Assembly (NCBI RefSeq): GCF_030694085.1
Contig: NZ_JAUXZE010000035.1
Span: 651,983-715,982, forward strand
Reading direction: 5' to 3'
Length of the DNA: 64,000 nt
From: Tabrizicola sp.
Lineage (GTDB): Bacteria > Pseudomonadota > Alphaproteobacteria > Rhodobacterales > Rhodobacteraceae
Shown here one piece after another: positions 27,179 through 36,717 of the stretch (position 1 is its first letter; the number at the start of each line of letters is the position of its first letter). The notes under the pieces were generated by a model. The model did not search any database. It saw only the letters and a list, made by a program, of their open reading frames with translations, and had not been told where the DNA came from. The position numbers were made by a program, and so were the translations under genes.

Positions 27179-27688
27179 TCAGCCGGTAAAGCTTCCGAAC
27201 CTGCCTTTCGCAAAGACCAGCGGCTCGCCCTCCTCCAGGGCCAGCCGCAGGACCTGTCCCACGATGATCAGATGATCGCCGCCGTCGTGCGTTGCATGCT
27301 GTGCGCAGTCAAAGCGCGCCAGTGCCCCCGGCAGGACCGGCACGCCCTCGCTGTTCCGGTGCCAGTCAAGGCCGTCGAACCCCGAACCGCCGCGCGAGAA
27401 CCGGGCGGGCAGGTCGGACTGGTGCTGGCCAAGAACATGGATGGCGTAATGGCTTGCGGCGGCAAAGAACGGATAACGTTGCGAGGCCTTGGCAGGCGAC
27501 CACAACACAAGCGCCGGGTCCAGCGAGAGGCTGGAAAAGCTGTTGGCGGTAAAGCCCATCGGCCCGTCCGGCCCCTGGATCGTGACCACGGTCACTCCCG
27601 TTGCAAAGCGCCCCAGCGCATCGCGGAACACCCGTGCGTTGGCCGCGTCCGGCACGATCTCTGCTGTCTTAAGGCCGCCATCCGCCAT
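27179..27688 (-). CDS. Flavin reductase domain protein
   Basis: 169 residues of the split-barrel flavin reductase family: RFATGVTVVTI, GFTANSFSSLSLDPALVLWSPAKAS (in parts), HAIHVLG-like HYAIHVLG and the C-terminal GDHLIIVGQV. Such enzymes use NAD(P)H to reduce FMN for a partner monooxygenase. The partner is very likely the LLM enzyme two genes upstream. The ATG at 27688 overlaps the aldo/keto reductase stop. Confidence 0.9.
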   Translation of the reverse strand: MADGGLKTAEIVPDAANARVFRDALGRFATGVTVVTIQGPDGPMGFTANSFSSLSLDPALVLWSPAKASQRYPFFAAASHYAIHVLGQHQSDLPARFSRGGSGFDGLDWHRNSEGVPVLPGALARFDCAQHATHDGGDHLIIVGQVLRLALEEGEPLVFAKGRFGSFTG

Positions 27689-28584
27689 CACGCGACCTCG
27701 TGCCCCTGGGCAAGCGTGAGCAGCTCGAACCAGGTCTGGCGGTCCATCGGCACGCGAGCCGCGTCCGAGATCGTGGCGATCCGCGACAGGGTGTTGGTGC
27801 CAAGAACGGGGAGGATCTTCGCCGGGTGATGAAGAAGCCAGGCCACGGCAACGGCGGTCCAGTCGGTGCCAGCCGCCTTGCCGATCGCGTCCAGCCGGGC
27901 GCTGAGACCACCGCCCGCCTCGGCGCGCAGATGGCCACCTGCCAAGGGACTCCACGCCATCGGGGCAATCCCGCGTTCCTGCAGGAAGGCCAGGTCGCCG
28001 TTGGTGAACGGGGCGCGGCAGTTCAGCGACAGTTCGATCTGGTTGGTGACCAGGGGCGTGGTCATCGCCGATTGCAATAGCGTGAAGTCCCAGGGCCGGA
28101 AGTTCGACACGCCCACGCTGCGCACCTTTCCGCCCGCGACAAGCGCATCAAGCGCGCGGCCGGTCTCATGCTGGTCCATCAGGGGGTCGGGGCGGTGGAT
28201 CAACAGCAGGTCGATCCGGTCGGTCGCCATCTCGCGCAAGCTGGCCTCGACCGAGGCGGTAATGTGCGCAGCTGAAGTGTCGTAGTACTTGACCCGTGCC
28301 GCCGAATGGCGACCGACGGGCGCGACGATATCGCACTTGGTGACGATCTCGATCCGGTCGCGCAAGCCCGGTGCAGCCCGCAAGGCAGCACCCAGCAGCG
28401 TCTCGGCCGTGTAGCCACCATAGATGTCGGCCTGATCCATCGTGGTGATGCCCTGCGCAAGGCAGGCCTCGACCTTGGCCTGGACATGGGCGGGCGAGGT
28501 GTCGGGGTCGTCGCCCAGACGCCACATGCCGTAGACGAGGCGCGACATCGTGATTGGGCCAAGGGTGACACGGTCCATCGTCAT
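27688..28584 (-). CDS. Aldo/keto reductase
   Basis: 298 residues. The catalytic set of the family is visible: D and Y in TTMDQADIYGGY, K in VTKCDI and H in LLIHRPD. A C-terminal NADP-binding segment reads LPVLGTNTLSRI. It belongs to the YdhF-like group of oxidoreductases. It overlaps genes on both sides by 1-4 bases. In this operon it may reduce an aldehyde released by the monooxygenase (inference). Confidence 0.88.
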   Translation of the reverse strand: MTMDRVTLGPITMSRLVYGMWRLGDDPDTSPAHVQAKVEACLAQGITTMDQADIYGGYTAETLLGAALRAAPGLRDRIEIVTKCDIVAPVGRHSAARVKYYDTSAAHITASVEASLREMATDRIDLLLIHRPDPLMDQHETGRALDALVAGGKVRSVGVSNFRPWDFTLLQSAMTTPLVTNQIELSLNCRAPFTNGDLAFLQERGIAPMAWSPLAGGHLRAEAGGGLSARLDAIGKAAGTDWTAVAVAWLLHHPAKILPVLGTNTLSRIATISDAARVPMDRQTWFELLTLAQGHEVA

Positions 28585-29741
28585 CAGCGGCGCTCTCCGG
28601 TCCCAAGAGGGGTGGCGGGGGTCGTGGCCGGGACCCGGCCATAGGCATGTGGCAAAGAGCAGGTCTTGAGTTCGGGCAGGACCTTGGTTCCGAAATGGTC
28701 GCATTCGTCCAGGTGCGGATAGCCCGAGAAGATGAAGGCCCGGATTCCCATCGCCTGATATTCCTGAATCCTGGACATAACCTGATCGACCGATCCGACA
28801 AGCGCCGCCCCGCAGCCTGACCGCGCCCGGCCGATCCCGGTCCAGAGGTTTGGTTCGATATAGCCGAACTGGTCCGCCAGTTCGCGCGCCCGCGCCTGAT
28901 GCGCCACGCCCAGACTGATCGAGTCATGCGCCCGGTCGCGGATCATGCGCCCGTATTCGTCGTCCAGCCTGGACACGATGTAGTCGGCATAGTCGCGCGC
29001 CTCACCTTCCGTGTCGCGCACGATCATGTGGACCCGCAGCCCGTAGTCCAGCGTCCGGCCATGCGCGGCAGCGCGGGCGTGGACATCCTGCATCCGCTTG
29101 GCCAGCACCTCTTTCGGTTCCGGCCACATCAGGTAGACGTCGCACTGGGCCCCACACAGTTCCAGCGCGTCGGGGGAATAGCCACCAAAGTACAGAAGCG
29201 GGCCACCGTTCTGCTGGTAAGGGCGCGCCGGGTCGGTCGTGATCTTCGAAATCTGGTAGACGTCGCCGGAATATTCGATGTGATCGCGCGTCCAGGCCTG
29301 GCGCAGGATCTCGACCACCTCATGACTGCGCTTGTAGCGATAGGCACTGTCGGCGACCTCGCCGGGGAAATCCGAGGAAATCACGTTCAGCGTCAGCCGA
29401 CCCTGCAGCATGTGGTCAAGCGTGGCCACCGTGCGGGCCAGCATCACCGGCTGCATCTCGCCGCAACGGATCGCGGCCAGGAAGTTGATGCGGTCGGTGA
29501 TCGGCGCACAGCCGGCAACGAAGGACAGCGTATCCTGCCCGACCTGATACGACGAGGGGCAAAGGATGTTGCGGAACCCGTGCCCTTCGGCCCGCTTCAC
29601 GATCGACGAGCAATGCGCCCAGCTGGACCGCAGGTCGCCGTCCGGCACGCCAAGGAACTGGTAGTCGTCGGAACAGAGCGCGGCAAACCAGCTGACCTCG
29701 CAGGCATCAAGGTCGGGAGAGGTGATCGGCACGACCGACAT
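28584..29741 (-). CDS. LLM-class FMN-dependent monooxygenase (alkanesulfonate monooxygenase-like)
   Basis: 385 residues of the bacterial-luciferase-like fold. Segments match SsuD relatives: GFRNILCPSSYQVGQDTLSF, LAAIRCGEMQPVMLARTVATLD, GRLTLNVISSD and YFGGYSPDALEL. The family uses FMNH2 and O2, often to split C-S or C-N bonds. The start ATG at 29741 has GGAG 11 bases upstream. It is first in the operon with its reductase and a TRAP importer. An alkanesulfonate substrate is possible but TRAP uptake rather than SsuABC makes it uncertain. Confidence 0.88.
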   Translation of the reverse strand: MSVVPITSPDLDACEVSWFAALCSDDYQFLGVPDGDLRSSWAHCSSIVKRAEGHGFRNILCPSSYQVGQDTLSFVAGCAPITDRINFLAAIRCGEMQPVMLARTVATLDHMLQGRLTLNVISSDFPGEVADSAYRYKRSHEVVEILRQAWTRDHIEYSGDVYQISKITTDPARPYQQNGGPLLYFGGYSPDALELCGAQCDVYLMWPEPKEVLAKRMQDVHARAAAHGRTLDYGLRVHMIVRDTEGEARDYADYIVSRLDDEYGRMIRDRAHDSISLGVAHQARARELADQFGYIEPNLWTGIGRARSGCGAALVGSVDQVMSRIQEYQAMGIRAFIFSGYPHLDECDHFGTKVLPELKTCSLPHAYGRVPATTPATPLGTGERR

Positions 29742-29788
29742 GATTCTCTTGTCTCCGGCTGTGGCTTTCCTCTTGCGTAGCATCCGCT

Positions 29789-29813
29789 TTGATGTAGATC
29801 AATCATGTATCAA
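29789..29813. promoter_or_regulatory. Candidate GntR operator
   Basis: The divergent gap between the LLM and GntR genes contains TTGATGTAGATCAA (29789-29802), a 14-bp palindrome with a 4-base core. A further ATCAA lies at 29809, 11 bp after the second half-site. This spacing suits a regulator controlling both directions, but the assignment is by position only. Confidence 0.4.
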
Positions 29814-29829
29814 TTCTGGATGCGACGGA

Positions 29830-30531
29830 ATGGCTCACCCTGGATCGCTGCCGCTTTACCAGCAGATCGCCGAACTTCTGATCCGCGACATCGCGGCGGG
29901 GCGCCTGATCGACGGCGAACGCCTGCCGCCCGAGCGCGACATGGCGTCAAACATGGGAATTGCAGTCGGCACCCTGCGGCAGGCGCTGAAATCGTTGACC
30001 GAAAAGGGGCTGCTGGACCGGGTGCAGGGGTCGGGCAACTATATCCGTGCCAAGGCGGACGCGGCTTCGGTCTATGCGCTGTTCCGGCTGGAGCGGGTGG
30101 AAGGCGGCGGCCTGCCGACCGCGCGCGTCCTGTCGGTCGACCGCTGCGCCAAGAACCCCGCCCTGCCCCCTTTTGGCGCGCATCACGAAGGCCACCGCAT
30201 CCGCCGCCTGCGTTTTCTGTCCGGCAAGGTCGCGGCGGTTGAGGAGATCTGGCTCGACGGCGCCGAGGCCGAGCGCATCGCACAGGCAGACCTGTCAGAG
30301 TCACTGTATCTCTACTACCGGCAGCGGCTTGGCATCTGGATCGCGCGGGCCGAGGACAGTATCGGACAAGGCCCCCTGCCCGACTGGGCCCCAGCCGAGT
30401 TTCCACACCGGCCGGGCACGCCCCTGCCACGGATCACCCGCGTCAGCTGGGCGCAGGATGGCCGGTCGGTCGAAGCCTCGCTGACCTGGTACGACCCCGA
30501 AACCGTGCGCTATGTTGCGCGCCTGAAATAG
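29830..30531 (+). CDS. GntR family transcriptional regulator (HutC/UTRA type)
   Basis: 233 residues. The winged helix lies at about 5-75 (LPLYQQIAELLIRDI, LPPERDMASNMGIAVGTLRQALK, GSGNYI). The rest fits a UTRA ligand domain (about 90-230). I chose the ATG at 29830 (MAHPGSLPLYQQ) because the family starts there. It is divergent from the LLM operon and 10 bases ahead of a Gfo/Idh gene, so it probably controls both. Confidence 0.9.
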   Translation: MAHPGSLPLYQQIAELLIRDIAAGRLIDGERLPPERDMASNMGIAVGTLRQALKSLTEKGLLDRVQGSGNYIRAKADAASVYALFRLERVEGGGLPTARVLSVDRCAKNPALPPFGAHHEGHRIRRLRFLSGKVAAVEEIWLDGAEAERIAQADLSESLYLYYRQRLGIWIARAEDSIGQGPLPDWAPAEFPHRPGTPLPRITRVSWAQDGRSVEASLTWYDPETVRYVARLK

Positions 30532-30541
30532 GACCCCCGTG

Positions 30542-31648
30542 ATGTTGCGATATGGGATCATCGGCTGCGGAATGATGGGGCAGGAGCATCTGCGCAACAT
30601 CGCGCTGCTGGAAGGGGCATCGGTAGCCGCTATCTTTGAACCCGATGCCAATATGCGCGCTGCTGCATCGGCCCTTGTTCCAGACGCGCGGATGGTCGAC
30701 TCCGTCGCCGAAGTCCTGGCCGTGCCCGAGGTGAATTGCCTGCTGATCGCCAGCCCGAACCACCTGCATCTGCCGCAGTTGGAGGAGATCGCCCGTATCC
30801 GCCCCCTGCCGGTCCTGTGTGAAAAACCCTTGTTCACCGACGCCGCCGACGCGCCTCGTCTGGCTGCGTTGCGCGCCGCATACCCCGCTCCCATCTGGGT
30901 GGCGATGGAATACCGCTACATGCCTCCCGTGGCGCATCTTCTGCGCGAGGCGCAGGCGGCGACGGGTGGGGTCAGGATGCTGACGATCCGCGAACACCGA
31001 TTCCCATTCCTGCCGAAGGTCGGCGACTGGAACCGCTTCAACCGCAATTCGGGTGGGACGCTGGTGGAAAAGTGCTGCCATTTCTTCGACCTGATGCGCC
31101 TGGTCGCGGGCTGCAACCCGATCCGGGTCATGGCCAGTGGCGGGCAGGCCGTGAACCACCTGGACGAGGTTTACGACGGCAAGCGTTCCGACATCTGGGA
31201 CCACGCCTATGTCATTGTCGACTTTGAATCCGGCCTGCGGGGGATGCTGGAACTTTGCATGTTCGCCGAGGGCAGCCGCTATCAAGAGGAAATCTCGGCC
31301 GTGGGTCCACTGGGCAAGATTGAATGTCTTGTTCCCGGACCGGGCCGCTTTTGGCCGGCACACCTGGGGGAGGCGCCAGTGCCCAAGGTCATTGTCAGCC
31401 CGCGCCACCCCGCCGGACCGATCGAACTGGACATTCCCGTCGAACCAATGCTGCTTGCTGCAGGGGACCACAACGGCTCGACCTTTTTCCAGCATCAGGG
31501 TTTTCAGCGGACAGCGATGGGCAACCAGGACCCCGAGGTTTCGCTGGAGGATGGGTGGTGGGCAGTCGCGATGGGGATGGCGGCACAGCAAAGTGCAAGG
31601 ACAGGCAGGGCGGTAAGTCTGCGCCCCTCCAAGTACAGACCGCGCTGA
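30542..31648 (+). CDS. Gfo/Idh/MocA family oxidoreductase
   Basis: 368 residues. The N-terminal Rossmann motif is GIIGCGMMG at residues 5-13, and the EKP motif of the family occurs in LCEKPLF. The C-terminal half is the usual alpha/beta domain. Members oxidise or reduce sugar-like or cyclic compounds with NAD(P). ATG at 30542 is used; the GTG one codon earlier is possible. It is co-directional with the GntR gene. Confidence 0.87.
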   Translation: MLRYGIIGCGMMGQEHLRNIALLEGASVAAIFEPDANMRAAASALVPDARMVDSVAEVLAVPEVNCLLIASPNHLHLPQLEEIARIRPLPVLCEKPLFTDAADAPRLAALRAAYPAPIWVAMEYRYMPPVAHLLREAQAATGGVRMLTIREHRFPFLPKVGDWNRFNRNSGGTLVEKCCHFFDLMRLVAGCNPIRVMASGGQAVNHLDEVYDGKRSDIWDHAYVIVDFESGLRGMLELCMFAEGSRYQEEISAVGPLGKIECLVPGPGRFWPAHLGEAPVPKVIVSPRHPAGPIELDIPVEPMLLAAGDHNGSTFFQHQGFQRTAMGNQDPEVSLEDGWWAVAMGMAAQQSARTGRAVSLRPSKYRPR

Positions 31649-31832
31649 AACATTCGTCCATTCTTCCTGACGACGACATAAGCCGTGCAGGGGTGGTCGT
31701 CGGTCCGCATGGCTTGGCTTCGGCACTGACGTCGCCCAGATATGATGATCTATCTGCAACGGCTGGCGCAATAGGTTCGGCGTCCCGAAACCTCAGGACG
31801 CCAAAGACCGTAGGGAGGACGTAGGTGCCGGA

Positions 31833-32600
31833 TCAGTGACCCAGGATCTGGCTGAGGAACAGCTTGGTCCGGTCGCTTTTCGGATTGTTGAAGAATTCCT
31901 TCGGTTCGTTCTGCTCGACGATCTGGCCCTGGTCCATGAAGATCACCCGGTTCGCGACGGCCTGGGCGAAACCCATTTCGTGCGTGACGCAGATCATGGT
32001 CATGCCCTCTTCAGCAAGCTGGATCATCGTGTCCAGAACTTCCTTGATCATCTCGGGGTCCAGGGCCGAAGTCGGCTCGTCGAACAGCATGATCCGGGGC
32101 TTCATGCACAGGGACCGCGCAATGGCAACGCGCTGCTGCTGACCGCCGGAAAGCTGACCGGGATACTTGTTGGCCTGCTCGGGGATCTTGACCTTCTGCA
32201 GGAAGTACATCGCGGTTTCCTCGGCCTCGCGCTTCGGAACCTTGCGGACCCAGATCGGGGCCAGCGTCAGGTTCTCGAGGATCGTGAGGTGCGGGAAAAG
32301 GTTGAAGTGCTGGAAGACCATCCCGACTTCGGATCGCACCTTGTCGATGTTCTTCAGGTCGTTCGTCAACTCGGTGCCGTCAACGATGATCTGCCCCTGC
32401 TGGTGTTCCTCCAGCCGGTTGATGCAGCGGATCAGTGTCGACTTGCCGGACCCCGAGGGGCCGCATATCACGATCCGCTCGCCTCGCTGCACGGTCATGT
32501 TGATGTCCCGCAGGACGTGAAACTGACCGTACCACTTGTTCATGCCGGTGATCTGGATCGCGACTTCGTCCGAGATCTGCATCTTTGCTGCGTCTGCCAT
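31833..32600 (-). CDS. bztD: General amino-acid ABC transporter ATP-binding protein
   Basis: 255 residues. Walker [11 protein letters not shown]-loop [12 protein letters not shown], signature LSGGQQQR and Walker [13 protein letters not shown] are all present. The sequence is of the AapP/BztD class, which drives uptake of glutamate, glutamine, aspartate and others. It is the last gene of bztABCD and converges on the Gfo/Idh gene across 184 bases. Confidence 0.93.
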   Translation of the reverse strand: MADAAKMQISDEVAIQITGMNKWYGQFHVLRDINMTVQRGERIVICGPSGSGKSTLIRCINRLEEHQQGQIIVDGTELTNDLKNIDKVRSEVGMVFQHFNLFPHLTILENLTLAPIWVRKVPKREAEETAMYFLQKVKIPEQANKYPGQLSGGQQQRVAIARSLCMKPRIMLFDEPTSALDPEMIKEVLDTMIQLAEEGMTMICVTHEMGFAQAVANRVIFMDQGQIVEQNEPKEFFNNPKSDRTKLFLSQILGH

Positions 32601-32609
32601 GATGTGCCC

Positions 32610-34049
32610 TTAACGGTGATCGGTCTTCAGCTTGCGCTCCAGGTACATCGAGTACCGCGACATGCCGAAGCAGATGAGAAAGAAGATCGCGCCGACAAAG
32701 ATGTAGGGCTCCCAGTAGATGCCCTTCCAGTTGATGTCGGCGCGCAGGATCGTGGTCACGCCGCGCAACGGGTCCATCAGACCGACGAAGCTGACCAGCG
32801 TCGTGTCCTTGAACAGTCCGATGAAGGTCGAGACGATGGCAGGGATCGACACCTTCAGCGCCTGCGGCAGGATGATCAGGCGTTGCGCCCGCCAGTAGTC
32901 CAGGCCCAGCGCATCCGCCGCCTCGTACTGACCGCGCGGCAGGGCTGCCAGACCGCCCCGGATCACCTCGGCCAGGTAGGCAGCGGCGAAGAAGGTCACC
33001 AGGATGATCACGCGCAGGATGATGTCGAAGTTCGTCCCCGGTGGCAGGAAGTACTGCAGAAGCAGCGAGGCGGTGAAAAGCAGCGTGATCAGCGGCACGC
33101 CGCGCACGAATTCGATGAAGCCCACGGACAGTGTCTTGACGATCAGCATGTCCGACTGGCGGCCCAGCGCCAGCAGGATGCCGATCGGCAGCGAGAACGA
33201 AATCCCCGTTACCCCGATCACGGTTGCCAGCAGAAAGCCGCCGAACTGGTCCGAATTGATGGACCGGATCTCCAGCGGAAGCATCGAGTGGAGGGCGCTG
33301 AGCAGCGGCACGTCAAGGTAAAGCCACCATAGCGCCGCCGCGACGATGCCGGCGCCGGCAGCTGGCGCAAGGCCGATCAGGGGGGATGTCAGGCGGAACA
33401 CCGCATAAAGGACTGCAAAGCCTGCCATCGCCACGATCGGCGACCAGATCGACCCGCCCCAGAGCAGCCAGAAGCACAATGCCGGATAGACCAGCGTGAA
33501 CCACAAGAGCTTGCCGGGAAGGACCTGCGCCAGCGCGATCAGCCCCGCAACCAGAACCACTACCATCACAAAGGCCGACGTGGGCGCCTGCGAAAGATAG
33601 AGTGTGACCAGCAGGAAGGCCGCCACGACGCCCAGAACAAGGGTCAGGTTGCCCCTTTGCCCGGCATACAGCACGGGCGCAAGTGCCGCAAACAGCAGCC
33701 CGAACGCCAGGATTGGACGCCACCATTCGGCAGGCGGGTAGAAGCCGAACAGGAAGGCCCCCCACCACACCCGGATCGAGGCCCAGCACGCCCCGGTCGC
33801 GCCTTCGCCGGCCTTGGCCTGCACGATCTCGCGACATTGCGACAGGCTCTCGGCGTTCCAGACGGAGTTCAACCACCAGGGCAGCGACGACGCGACGATC
33901 CAGTAGACGAACAGCGCGCCCAGGACAGTCAGCACGATGTTGAGGGGTGTCGAGAACAGGTTCTCGCGCATCCATTTGACCGCGCCGCGTTCGGTGATCG
34001 GCGGCGGCAACGCTGGAAGAATTTCAGTGCGGGTAAAGCCTTGGGCCAT
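32610..34049 (-). CDS. bztC: General amino-acid ABC transporter permease
   Basis: 479 residues, with about eight or more membrane helices; the large N-terminal extension before the permease core is typical of AapM/BztC. The core has the EAA loop (EVIRGGLAALPRGQYEAADALGL in parts). It pairs with BztB. It lies one base after bztB and 9 bases before bztD. Confidence 0.93.
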   Translation of the reverse strand: MAQGFTRTEILPALPPPITERGAVKWMRENLFSTPLNIVLTVLGALFVYWIVASSLPWWLNSVWNAESLSQCREIVQAKAGEGATGACWASIRVWWGAFLFGFYPPAEWWRPILAFGLLFAALAPVLYAGQRGNLTLVLGVVAAFLLVTLYLSQAPTSAFVMVVVLVAGLIALAQVLPGKLLWFTLVYPALCFWLLWGGSIWSPIVAMAGFAVLYAVFRLTSPLIGLAPAAGAGIVAAALWWLYLDVPLLSALHSMLPLEIRSINSDQFGGFLLATVIGVTGISFSLPIGILLALGRQSDMLIVKTLSVGFIEFVRGVPLITLLFTASLLLQYFLPPGTNFDIILRVIILVTFFAAAYLAEVIRGGLAALPRGQYEAADALGLDYWRAQRLIILPQALKVSIPAIVSTFIGLFKDTTLVSFVGLMDPLRGVTTILRADINWKGIYWEPYIFVGAIFFLICFGMSRYSMYLERKLKTDHR

Positions 34050-34050
34050 G

Positions 34051-35328
34051 TCAGCGCGCCTTCAGCTGGACGGAATTGTTGTACATGTTCATCACCGCCG
34101 AGATCATCAGGCTGATGGACAGATAGATCAGCATCATCAGAAGCATGCATTCCAGCTCGCGTCCGGTCTGGTTCAACGTGATGCCGCCAAGGGTGCCCCG
34201 CAGGTCCAGGTAGCTGACCGCGATACCAAGCGAGGTGTTCTTGGTCAGGTTCAGATACTGGCTGATCAAGGGTGGGATGATGACCCGCAACGCCTGCGGC
34301 AGGATGATCAGGTTCATCGTCCGGTTCGGGCGCAGGCCAAGGGCAAAGGCGGCCTCGGACTGGCCCCGGCTGATGGCCTGGATGCCCGCGCGCACGATCT
34401 CGGCGATGAAGGCGGCGGTGTACAGCGTCAGCGCGATCAGAAGGGCCGTGAAACTGTGGGCGACCAGAATACCGCCCTGGAAGTTGAAGCCCTGCAGCGT
34501 CGGGATATCCAGATGGAAGCCCATCGCAACAATCAGCGCGATCACTGGCACAAAGAGGACCAGGATCGATTTCCACCAGGTCACGGGGCGCACCCCCGTG
34601 GCTTCCTGCGTCGCACGGGCGCTGCGAATTATCCGCAGGTTGATGAAGACCGAAGCGGCAAGGACCGCCAGGATGGCCCAGAAATCCAGGTTCAGCGAGA
34701 CGAACCCAAGGTCCAGCTTGCCGAGTCCCCGCTCGAACAGCGCGGAGGGGATGTTGGTCCCACGGTTCGTCACCGCAACAGTGTCGAACAGCATCATCGA
34801 GGCTGCGGGTTCTTCCCCGGCTGCCACCATCTCGTCCGTAACCCGGAAGTCGCGCGGCTGCGGCGTCACTTCGGACAGGATGACATAGGACAGCAGGATC
34901 CACAGCAGCAGCGGCACGTTGCGGAACATTTCGACGTAGATTGTCATCAGCCGGCTGACGAGCCAGTTCTTCGACAGGCGCAGGACGCCGATGATCACGC
35001 CAAGGATTGTGGCAAAGATGCAGCCGAAGATGGCGACGACGATCGTGTTCAAAAGCCCGATGAGCAGGGCACGGAAGTGGTTGTCGTCATTGTTGTAAGG
35101 GATGAGCTGCTGGCCGATGTCATAGCCCGCACGCTGCCAGAGAAACCCGAAATTGAACTCCTTCCCGCGTGCCGCCAGGTTCTGGACGGTGTTGTTCAGA
35201 AGCCAGGCCACAGCCAGAGCAAACAGGACCAGAACCACGATCTGGATCGTGTAGGACCGGTACCGCGTATCGTAGACGAGCATCGAGAGCCGAAAGCCAT
35301 CTTTCGGCGCGTCAGTTGCCATTGTCAT
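34051..35328 (-). CDS. bztB: General amino-acid ABC transporter permease
   Basis: 425 residues, a long permease of the AapQ/BztB class. The EAA loop reads EIVRAGIQAISRGQSEAAFALGL (in parts), and conserved NNTVQNLAARG and WVRNVP-like MFRNVPLLLWI segments are present. It forms the channel with BztC. A strong hairpin lies between it and bztA. Confidence 0.93.
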   Translation of the reverse strand: MTMATDAPKDGFRLSMLVYDTRYRSYTIQIVVLVLFALAVAWLLNNTVQNLAARGKEFNFGFLWQRAGYDIGQQLIPYNNDDNHFRALLIGLLNTIVVAIFGCIFATILGVIIGVLRLSKNWLVSRLMTIYVEMFRNVPLLLWILLSYVILSEVTPQPRDFRVTDEMVAAGEEPAASMMLFDTVAVTNRGTNIPSALFERGLGKLDLGFVSLNLDFWAILAVLAASVFINLRIIRSARATQEATGVRPVTWWKSILVLFVPVIALIVAMGFHLDIPTLQGFNFQGGILVAHSFTALLIALTLYTAAFIAEIVRAGIQAISRGQSEAAFALGLRPNRTMNLIILPQALRVIIPPLISQYLNLTKNTSLGIAVSYLDLRGTLGGITLNQTGRELECMLLMMLIYLSISLMISAVMNMYNNSVQLKAR

Positions 35329-35429
35329 GGCTACCCCCTGTTTCCGAGCGGCGGCCCTGGTATTCCAGGTGCTGCGGGGTCATCGATCGCGCCCCTGGCC
35401 TGTCGGACTTATGTCGTTGAAGCAAGAAT

Positions 35430-35455
35430 TCGGGGGCGCCACGTGGCGCCCCCGA
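35430..35455. terminator. Intercistronic hairpin between bztA and bztB
   Basis: A perfect 26-bp palindrome with arms TCGGGGGCGCCA and TGGCGCCCCCGA lies 13 bases after the bztA stop. There is no T-run. Such structures usually raise the amount of binding protein over permease by stabilising the upstream mRNA or causing partial termination. Confidence 0.7.
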
Positions 35456-35467
35456 AGGTGACCTATA

Positions 35468-36484
35468 TCAACGGAAGGGCGGCGCGTACTGCAGCCCGCC
35501 TTGGGTCCACAGCGCGTTCAGGCCGCGGGCGAGGTTGATGGTCGTGCCTTCGCCGATGTTGCGCGAGAAGATCTCGCCATAGTTGCCCACGGCAGCGATC
35601 GACCGCTTGAAGGCGTCGTTATCAAGGCCGAACTTGGCACCCATGTCGCCCGAGGCACCCAGCAGACGCTTGACTTCCTCGTCGGTGGTCGAGGCAAGGA
35701 CTTCCTCGACATTGGCCGAAGTGACGCCCTTTTCTTCAGCGATCAAGAGCGCGTAGTAGGTCCAGCGGACCACATCGCCCCAGTTGTTGTCGCCATGACG
35801 GACGACCGGACCCAGCGGTTCCTTCGAGATGATCTCGGGAAGGATGACGTGGTTTTCAGCGTCCGGCATGGTCGCACGGCTGGCGGCCAGACCCGAGGCG
35901 TCGGTGGTGTAGGCGTCGCAGGCACCTGCCAGATACTGGCGCTGTGCTTCCGAGTCGTCTGACACGGTCACCGGCTGGTAGCTGATGTTGTTCTGCTTGA
36001 AGAAGTCAGCCAGGTTCAGCTCGGTCGTGGTGCCGGTCTGGATGCAGACGGTCGCACCATCCAGTTCCTTGGCCGAGGAGACGCCGAGGTCCTTCTTCAC
36101 CATGAAGCCCTGGCCGTCGTAGTAGTTCACGGCCACGAAATCCAGTGCCAGTTCGCTGTCGCGCGACGAGGTCCAGGTCGAGTTGCGGACCAGAAGATCG
36201 ACTTCGCCCGACTGCAGCGCGGTGAAGCGCGTCTCGCCAGTGGTGGGGACGAACTTAACCTTGTTCGCGTCGCCCAGAACCGCCGCAGCCACGGCACGGC
36301 ACAGGTCGACGTCGAAGCCGGCCCAGTTGCCGCTTGCGTCCGGGGCACCGAAGCCGGTGAGTCCGGTGTTCGACCCGCAAAGCAGCTCGCCACGCGCCTT
36401 GACGTCGTCAAGGGTCGCCGCACCAGCCAGACCCGCGACAAGCGTGGTGGCCGCGAGCGCGCCGAAGAATACGGATTTTTTCAT
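35468..36484 (-). CDS. bztA: General amino-acid ABC transporter substrate-binding protein
   Basis: 338 residues with a signal peptide (MKKSVFFGALAATTLVAGLAGA, cut near residue 22). It matches the AapJ/BztA class: GFDVDLCRAVAAAVLGD, VKFVPTTGETRFTALQSGEVD (in parts) and NNWGDVVRWT. It is periplasmic. The ATG at 36484 is preceded by AGGAAGAGGTAAG. A 233-base gap upstream should hold the promoter, but I see no clear -35/-10 pair. Confidence 0.94.
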   Translation of the reverse strand: MKKSVFFGALAATTLVAGLAGAATLDDVKARGELLCGSNTGLTGFGAPDASGNWAGFDVDLCRAVAAAVLGDANKVKFVPTTGETRFTALQSGEVDLLVRNSTWTSSRDSELALDFVAVNYYDGQGFMVKKDLGVSSAKELDGATVCIQTGTTTELNLADFFKQNNISYQPVTVSDDSEAQRQYLAGACDAYTTDASGLAASRATMPDAENHVILPEIISKEPLGPVVRHGDNNWGDVVRWTYYALLIAEEKGVTSANVEEVLASTTDEEVKRLLGASGDMGAKFGLDNDAFKRSIAAVGNYGEIFSRNIGEGTTINLARGLNALWTQGGLQYAPPFR

Positions 36485-36717
36485 TCTTACCTCTTCCTGA
36501 GTAAGTGGCCTTCCAGGGCCAGTTCTTTTTTTGCGCGATCGGGTCGCGCTGTGGTGGATGCAGGGGGAGCTGCCCCCCACTGCCGTACAGTTTCGACGAA
36601 AGCGCTTTTGTAGGTCAAGCGGGCACTGTCGGATTCGGGAAAAATGCTTGTTTCCGACCGCTTACGGCAGGCGTTCCGCCTTCGAAGTCGGGGTTGCACA
36701 GTTTTCGGGCAGAAATG

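Noticed and set aside
25474..27189. A 571-codon plus-strand open frame opposite the TRAP permeases
   Set aside because: Gln/His/Asp-rich shadow of membrane protein genes read backwards.
31779..31802. Terminator between the Gfo/Idh gene and bztD
   Set aside because: Only a 7-bp stem (GGCGTCC/GGACGCC) with a 10-base loop and no T-run; too weak to list.
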